Assembly: GCF_001625215.2 (NCBI RefSeq)
Contig: NC_030383.2
Coordinates: forward strand, 57,278,949 to 57,342,948
DNA from: Daucus carota subsp. sativus
Lineage: Eukaryota > Streptophyta > Magnoliopsida > Apiales > Apiaceae
Reading direction: 5' to 3'
Length of the DNA stretch: 64,000 nucleotides
How positions within the stretch are numbered: the stretch's first letter is position 1; every line of letters begins with the position of its first letter. The translations under genes were made by a program, and so were the position numbers. The notes beneath the pieces are model-generated. The model was given only the letters and a program-made list of their open reading frames with translations. It was not told the DNA's origin and ran no database searches. Below, one piece after another: positions 57,713 through 64,000 of the stretch.

Positions 57713-60700
57713 TCATGCATTTGTAGACCATATGCAGAACTGAGTGAACAGTAATGCCAATACTCCAGACTTGACAATAGTAGATGATGGAATTCCATAC
57801 TTCCCTTTTCCAAACAATCCCTTCAAAAATATCCAAAAATATAACACTGCCCATAAACTACATAGCAGCTCTCCTATCCCAGCTTCATTGCTGTGTGGAG
57901 TGGTCACTAGCAACCGTACCATCCCAATTGTAAGAGCTGTCAAGTTAACTAACAAAATCGTCGTACCTGGTAAAAAGATCAGCGATTCGCTAAAAGTGAA
58001 TTTGCTGCAATCTTTATTTTTCATATCTTTGTCGTCGTTTATGGATGGGTTCTTTGCTGTTACATCAAATGCGCTTTGAGATAAACCTATGAACTTTAGA
58101 AATATAGTAAAAATTGCAAACAGCCAAGACGATGTGCAATTTATCCTTGTAATTCGCTGATTGTTCCACCATGCACGAGCAGATAGACCAATTTTAAGGT
58201 ACTCAGAGAGTGTGTGTATATTAAATATCAAGAAAACAGCAACAGGAATGAGAATAGCCGGTTCATACACCTGCATAATTATAATTCTCTGAGTTTTCCA
58301 CAGAAGCTACATTCAAATTTTGAATAGACGGATGATTCGATATCAGATATAATTTTACCTTGGGCAAGAAGTGTGAGCCGCTGATAATACAATATGCAGG
58401 CAGAAGAGAGTAGACTAACTCAGGAATTGACCTTAAACTCCAACTCATGATCCACAAATAGGCAAGGCATTGCCTGAATTGAAGCTTTCCATGAATGGTA
58501 GCTGAAATTGGGCTCATCGAGCTGAATAAAATTTCGAGAAACCCAGTGGCCCATCTCTTTGCTTGGATCATTGTGTCAGGTCCTGTTGTTGGAGCACATC
58601 CCTGGAAGGAGACCGGGTCAGTCGTACAATACATAGATTTCCATCCTTTTCTGTGGATTCCAAGTCCAGTTAGGACATCCTCTCATTGGGAACCATATTT
58701 CCATCCAACCTAAATATTTAATTTCAAAAGTAAAAATAGTAAGATAAATGTTGAGAAGAAGTTAAACCAGAAAATTACTTCTAAAAAAATGATTATATGT
58801 TGTGAATATTGAATAAATCAACATCAAATATAATTTCCTTGCTGCAGACTATAAAATGCAGGATCTCGCATGCATGTCCTTAACAGAGCATTGTTTTTAG
58901 CGAAATCAAGATAAAAAATTTCTTGAACAAGGCTAAAGTACCTCTGTGCCCCAGCAGGTACCATGTTCATAATCACAACCTGCAACACGGTGGGCAGCTT
59001 CTACAAAGCTTGAAGATCCACCTTTAGACGATATTGACGGTAATAAAATATGTGCAACTGATTCCTTTAACGGACTTGATTCTCCAAACTTTCTCTGCAA
59101 GTCCGGATCACTGAGTTCGCCTTGACAAAGAAATATGGCATAAAAGAGCAAGACTGTGTGGTAAAACATATAAGAACACTGTAAACAACCTACACCTATT
59201 TCACATACCAGTGGTGATTTTTTGATCTGGTGAAATCCCATAAATAACTTTTCGCCTAAGAAAACAATTTGTTCCGGTGTACATAGGTCCTTGAATACCT
59301 GCTAATCCATGCCCTACAAACTATACAGTTTATACATAAAAATTATACTCCGCCAGACTGCAGTTTATTTTATAATCAATTGTCAAGATTCTGAACATAA
59401 AAAATCAAGCTAATGTTATCACCAAAGCATACTACAAACTGAATCAGAATACAATTCATAAATAGAAACAAACTAGTACTCACTTTGACCAAGACGACGT
59501 ATTGGTTTCCAAGAGGGTCATCCTTTATGCCGTCATAAAATTCTTGCGGGAATTGAACATATGCGCAATCTCTTTCATTGCCGACGCCAAGAAACAAGCA
59601 CATAGCATGGAGAACAACTTGTGGATTGTTCACGTACATATCACAGTCCACGTTCAGTAAAAATGGTGCATTCGTGATTAATCCTGATACTCTTGTCTGT
59701 GCAGCAAGAATACAATTTAAGTTGATAAAATTTTGAGAAATACACAAACATTAATTTCATTTTCTTTCTTTTTTTAATGAAATATAGTCCAAAATATATT
59801 TTTGTTGCTTTAAGTTCTGGTTTTAATTGTACCAGAGCATTCATAGCACCAGCTTTGAAATGAGAAGGCTTCTTTGGACGCTTCTCTCTCGAGATATACA
59901 CCAGACAGGGTACACCTTCCTCCTCAGTAATTATCTTTACGATGGCGGGATGATTATTTTTATCCATCTCTGGGAAATCATTACAAGGAGCATGTGTTTT
60001 TGACGCATCTTCAATTTTTTGGCACAACATTTCATAGTTATCCTGTAAAACAATGAATAGATAAATTGATATCAGAAGGTATATGCAATCAACATTCTCT
60101 TCTAGCGCAAATCTGTTTCTGTTGTAAACTTAATAGTTGAAAAATAAGAGAAGCATATAGATGCTAAAATTATCCCAAACAAGAGATTTATGCTTCATGT
60201 GTGTGATATTACCTTAACCATTTTCTGCTCTTGTTGAAACTCCGGGGAATTTTCTTGAGATGGTTTGGAGGAGGTAATAGCAAAATATCGAAAAGGAGCT
60301 CTAGTACTGATATCATATTTCTTACAAAAAGGAAGCCAAATCTTGGCAAATTTTGAGGTTTCAACAAGAGCATAATATGTTAAAGGTGAGGCACTTTCGT
60401 CAGACAAGTAGCATGTCAATTTCCCAACTGGATAATCAACTGCTAGCAATGATAATACAGTGTTCATAGTCAGTATAGGTGGTTCTATTCCAGCATCTGC
60501 AGTTGTAACAAACATGTCTACCGCTGGTAGCTCAGTTTTCCTACAGCCAATAATCACAACGCATTAAGATGATATAAAAATCATGAATATGCAAAGTGGA
60601 AAAATTTTCAGCAAAATTGAGCCTGATCATTTTTGCAAATAGTATCAGCAGCTATAAGTACGCAATATAAATTGTTGCGAGTCTATCTCACTAAGGCTGA

Positions 60701-60994
60701 CTTGAAGGAGAGATAATTAATATACTATATACTTAACCGTTTCAAAAGTCGATCAGGGTATTCAACGTATTTGATTTGATTCCATTTGATATTGAGAACA
60801 AGAATCCATATAAAAGTAAAGAAGGATTCGCACAGAAAGGCTAATAGGGCAGGAATTCCGTATTGTTTCAAGGAGAGGAGGTGGTAGGTGAGGAGTGAAA
60901 AGAGAAAGAAGAGGAGCAGAAGCTCTACTGCTAGGTGTTTTCTGTTTCTAAGGTTAACTCTTTCATAGAGTGGCAGAGAGCTCTGGTTTGCCAT
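57713..60994 (-). pseudogene. Cellulose synthase-like protein, CslB/CslH type, interrupted by an in-frame stop
   Basis: Tandem paralogue of the gene at 53.1-56.6 kb. Exons: 60994-60738, 60540-60213, 60042-59833, 59696-59484, 59320-59209, 59120-58942, 58709-58359, 58270-57713; without the stop they would encode 735 aa. In exon 7 the codon before the catalytic ED is TGA (58683-58685) where the paralogue has TCA, ending the product after 441 residues, before the third catalytic Asp, the QAKRW motif and the C-terminal membrane segments. The first aspartate motif also reads SDESASP instead of SDD. All splice sites and the rest of the frame remain clean, so the lesion is recent, a sequencing error or an allele. 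Confidence 0.85.
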
Positions 60995-61804
60995 TTTTCA
61001 ACTATATTACTTATCCGTTTATACGCGGAGCACCCAAACCATTAGAGAAAAATGTGGTTACAGGAGTAAGGTTGGATCCTAGAGGTGCCGGAGCTTATAA
61101 GTCTTCATTTTTTAATTTGTAAAGCTTACAGTGCCCCCATCTAGAAGACTAGGACTGGCTTAGTGAAGTTGTGGGCAGTAATTTATAAGGACCGATAGTA
61201 AAATGAAAAATGGTCAAGAAGGATAGAAGAATGATAAGACATTCGAAACTAAGATAATGTAAGTGACATTGTCACCCTTACCAGAAAGGCACGTTATCAC
61301 AGGGTTTGGTTATATGCAGACTCCACTCGATGATGACAGGAACCGTAATTTGACAACATTTAAATGGCAAAATACTCTACCGGTAACATCTTAAACAAAA
61401 TTTCAGTGTCTGCTACGAAGAAATTAGACCTGGCTAGTGTTAAATTATCCTCCAGGTCAAATGTACTGTGAGCAGTTTTCAGCCAAACACTAGCTCGTGA
61501 GTCGTGACCATAATATACCTTGTGCCGGCCGTGCCGAACAGTACAAGTTGTTAGTGGAAACGATACGTATAAGTTGTTGAAAGAACAAATATGAAGTATA
61601 CTGATAATGCATTGCAAAATATGTAGCACGTAAGAGATCTACACTAGAAAATTGTTATACCGTGAAAAGTTTGTAGTACAGTTGAATTCAGGTGAGTTGA
61701 ATTTGGACATAGAACGAATACCTGGCATGCAGCAACACAGAACATATAAGCACGCACGCATTAATAACGGTTGGGGGCTATCTCAACCCTACTCTTCGTT
61801 TTAT
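60995..61804. other. CSL pseudogene promoter and spacer
   Basis: Upstream region of the second CSL copy. ORFs at 61360-61629 and 61652-61843 overlap on opposite strands and have no family features. Confidence 0.5.
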
Positions 61805-61960
61805 CGTGAGTACCCGTGTCGGACAGTCAGTACTTGGACATGATATGAACATTCGAACACTTATTTTAGGTCAAAAACATGTAAAAATTTTAAAATGTTG
61901 TGAAGTCCTACACCCGAAAACATATTCATGTTGGACACTTTTAGCCGAATACCGGTAATA
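61805..61960 (+). mobile_element. Copy 2 of the unclassified dispersed repeat
   Basis: Matches the reverse complement of 34020-34170: CCGTGTCGGACA at one end, AAACATGTAAAAATTTT in the centre, and TTGGACACTTTTAGCCGA at the other end. Confidence 0.6.
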
Positions 61961-63073
61961 TAGTTTAGTGGAAATGGCTGCAGTGATTTTCAGGAAGTAT
62001 ACAATGCAAGGAGCTGATCCCTCGCCAAAGTCCGTGATCTTATCTGGCATAAATTTTCATGTCATTGGATCATAAATGGTTTTAGTGTTGTTCTACTTTT
62101 ACCGGAGCTTAATGTTTTCTTTTTTCGGAATACAATAAAAATGAGATTGCTAAATAAGAATCGGATTAAAGTCACTGTTAGTCCCTCCCGTCTATTTTTC
62201 TTCTCTGTGTCTTCTTCTTCACTTCTGTGCATCAATTGTTTCAAGACTTTTCCACATTAATTCATTGATTTCTGAGGGAGACGTGCACAATCCTTATCGG
62301 GGAACATTCTCTCTTCTTTACGTACCTGGCTTAATTGATATTTTCCTCTCTGCTTAGAAATCATAAACTTCTTCTGGCACATGGGCGTTGATTTCCTTTA
62401 ACATCATATTCGAGACGGATTCAATTTTAAAGTTATCATCTTCTGAAAAACATTCAAATCATTCAATTGGTGGAGGACTTTACAACACACGTAAGTCCCA
62501 TGCAACAAAATCATGAGTGCAGGTAAGTCCCATTTGAAGAAACCGTGGACTAAGATTTTATATTTATATTGTATCAGGCACTATTTTATTATTGTGCACT
62601 AGGGGTCTCACGGATCTCACGGAAACAGACTATCTATTTTAATGGTAGAGATATAATCTGGGTACATTTTACTCTCTTCGGACCTTGCTTTAAGTAGTAT
62701 ATACTTAACACGTTTGGTTTAATAAAAAAATTTGGTGGCAGAGTTCACGTCCACAAAAATAAATCGTATGGAAATAGTAAAATAGAATTTATACAAAATT
62801 TAACATCTAATTAAAAAGCATTCGAAAATGTCTCTAAAAATTTATATGAAAATGGAACCAACTGATTCTGAGGAATTTATATCCTATAATAATTTAATAG
62901 GGTAGTATACTTGATCCGAATCCAACCTGCACCATCCACGGATAATATAAACACGAACGAGCCATTATAAATTTTAACTAATCAGAGCTAATAGATAATA
63001 CAAATATATATAATTTAAATATTTACGCATATCCAAAATTTAAAATTAAATATATATAATTTGGGTTAACCAG
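61961..63073. other. Right-hand spacer
   Basis: AT-rich sequence without a supportable gene. A 60-codon ORF at 62062-62244 (minus) is low-complexity. Confidence 0.5.
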
Positions 63074-63921
63074 AGGGGTAAGGTGAGCATAACCGGATAT
63101 CCAGTCCGGTTATGAAATATAAACTGGATATCTGGTTTTTCGAATCACTAAATTTTCATTTCGGTTCCGGTTTAAGCGGATATCCGGATATTCGGATATC
63201 CTCTTAAATCGGATCGGAAAACAGATTATCTGGACCCGGTTTCTTCTAAAAATTTTTTTGAATATTTTCTGATCTTACAAATTTGTGACGTTTGACTTTA
63301 TTTTTATTTCACAAGTATAAAACGAAAATCAAATAGTATAAGTATAAATCAATTTGAACAAAAAATAAGCGGTGACCAGATAATCTACCACCAAAAAAAT
63401 GTTGCAGTTGTACATTAAGTTTGCTTTTAAGCAAGTCAGCAATGTCCGAGAATTAACATTTAACAATCATTGCTGGTCTGCTCTTGCAAGAAAAACTAGT
63501 ATATAGGAGTAACAGGCAAGGAATAACATATACAATGTTGCCTATGTTCAAGAACATATCTAAAATGATCTGTATCATAAAATTTTATTTTTGATGGACT
63601 CAGAAAATAGTACTAACTCTTAATAGTCTATTTAAAAAAAATTTAAAAAGTATTATATATTATATATTAAACAATATTTTTTAATTAAAATTAATAAAAT
63701 CGGATCGGATCCGGATATCCGCTTTCTTATGTATATGTGATCCGTATCCGTATCCGAATTTATATAAAAAAAAACCGGATCGGATATCCGGTCCGATTTA
63801 TCTGGATCGTATATCCGGTCCGATTTATCCGGATCGGATATCCAAATTTCCGGATATTTTAAATCGGATATCGGACCGGAAAATCGGATAATCCGGATTT
63901 CGGATTTTCATGCTCACCCCT
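63074..63921. mobile_element. hAT-like non-autonomous element with GGATATCC subterminal repeats
   Basis: The left end AGGGGTAAGGTGAGCAT and the reverse complement of the right end AGGGGTGAGCATGAAAATCC match once a 5-base insertion in the left end is allowed. Both ends are crowded with CGGATATCC and GGATCGGAT motifs (63090-63240 and 63690-63900). Length about 848 bp, no transposase, no clear target duplication. Confidence 0.7.
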
Positions 63922-64000
63922 AGAATTACCCGATAATTGATCCGTTCTTTTCAGATTAATTGTATCAATCTGAATTTAACCTAAGCTCGAAATTTTCTGA

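Noticed and set aside
57744-58079. 111-codon plus-strand ORF
   Set aside because: Antisense to the last CSL exon.
1-64000. LTR retrotransposons, viral insertions, CRISPR arrays, rRNA genes
   Set aside because: No long terminal repeat pairs, polymerase or coat domains, spaced repeats or rRNA sequence were seen on reading; a RepeatMasker run would be the decisive check.

Overview
The window is nuclear DNA of a eudicot plant. It is AT-rich, its genes are split by GT-AG introns, and the proteins are clear plant families separated by long stretches filled with small DNA transposons (hAT, Stowaway and Tourist-like MITEs) and a probable tRNA-derived SINE. The species cannot be fixed from the sequence; an asterid is plausible. 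There are no bacterial, organellar, CRISPR or phage features. All exon coordinates were worked out by hand from splice sites and reading-frame continuity, and each intact model adds up to an open frame.

Layout. 0.1-3.5 kb (+): vacuolar-type gamma-glutamyl transpeptidase. 4.0-7.5 kb (-): ATP-dependent phosphofructokinase, convergent with it. 7.5-14.1 kb: gene-free, with a long (AT)n tract. 14.1-17.2 kb (+): NAC075-like transcription factor. 17.2-24.3 kb: gene-free, with a hAT element and a large fold-back element holding a small ORF. 24.3-27.4 kb (-): PTPMT1-type phosphatase. 27.4-31.7 kb: repeats. 31.7-32.9 kb (+): secreted LRR protein. 35.0-40.7 kb (-): HAD subfamily IIIB acid phosphatase with a tandemly duplicated first exon. 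40.7-44.7 kb: several MITEs. 44.7-46.7 kb (+): F-box gene broken by two frameshifts. 47.4-49.7 kb (-): DUF1005 protein. 50.5-51.6 kb: dense cluster of related MITE ends. 53.1-56.6 and 57.7-61.0 kb (-): two tandem cellulose synthase-like genes of the CslB/CslH type, the first intact and the second interrupted by a stop codon. 61-64 kb: repeats, including a hAT-like element.

From memory, the order GGT - PFK - NAC075 - LRR protein - HAD acid phosphatase - DUF1005 matches Arabidopsis At4g29210, 29220, 29230, 29240, 29260/29270 and 29310. If so, the left 50 kb is an ancient conserved block into which PTPMT1, the F-box gene and many transposons have been added (or from which Arabidopsis lost genes). 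The genes share no single pathway. The most interesting features are recent structural events: the duplicated HAD first exon with its TATA box on only one copy, a decayed duplicate exon inside GGT intron 1, the broken CslB/H copy, and the 1.2-kb fold-back element.
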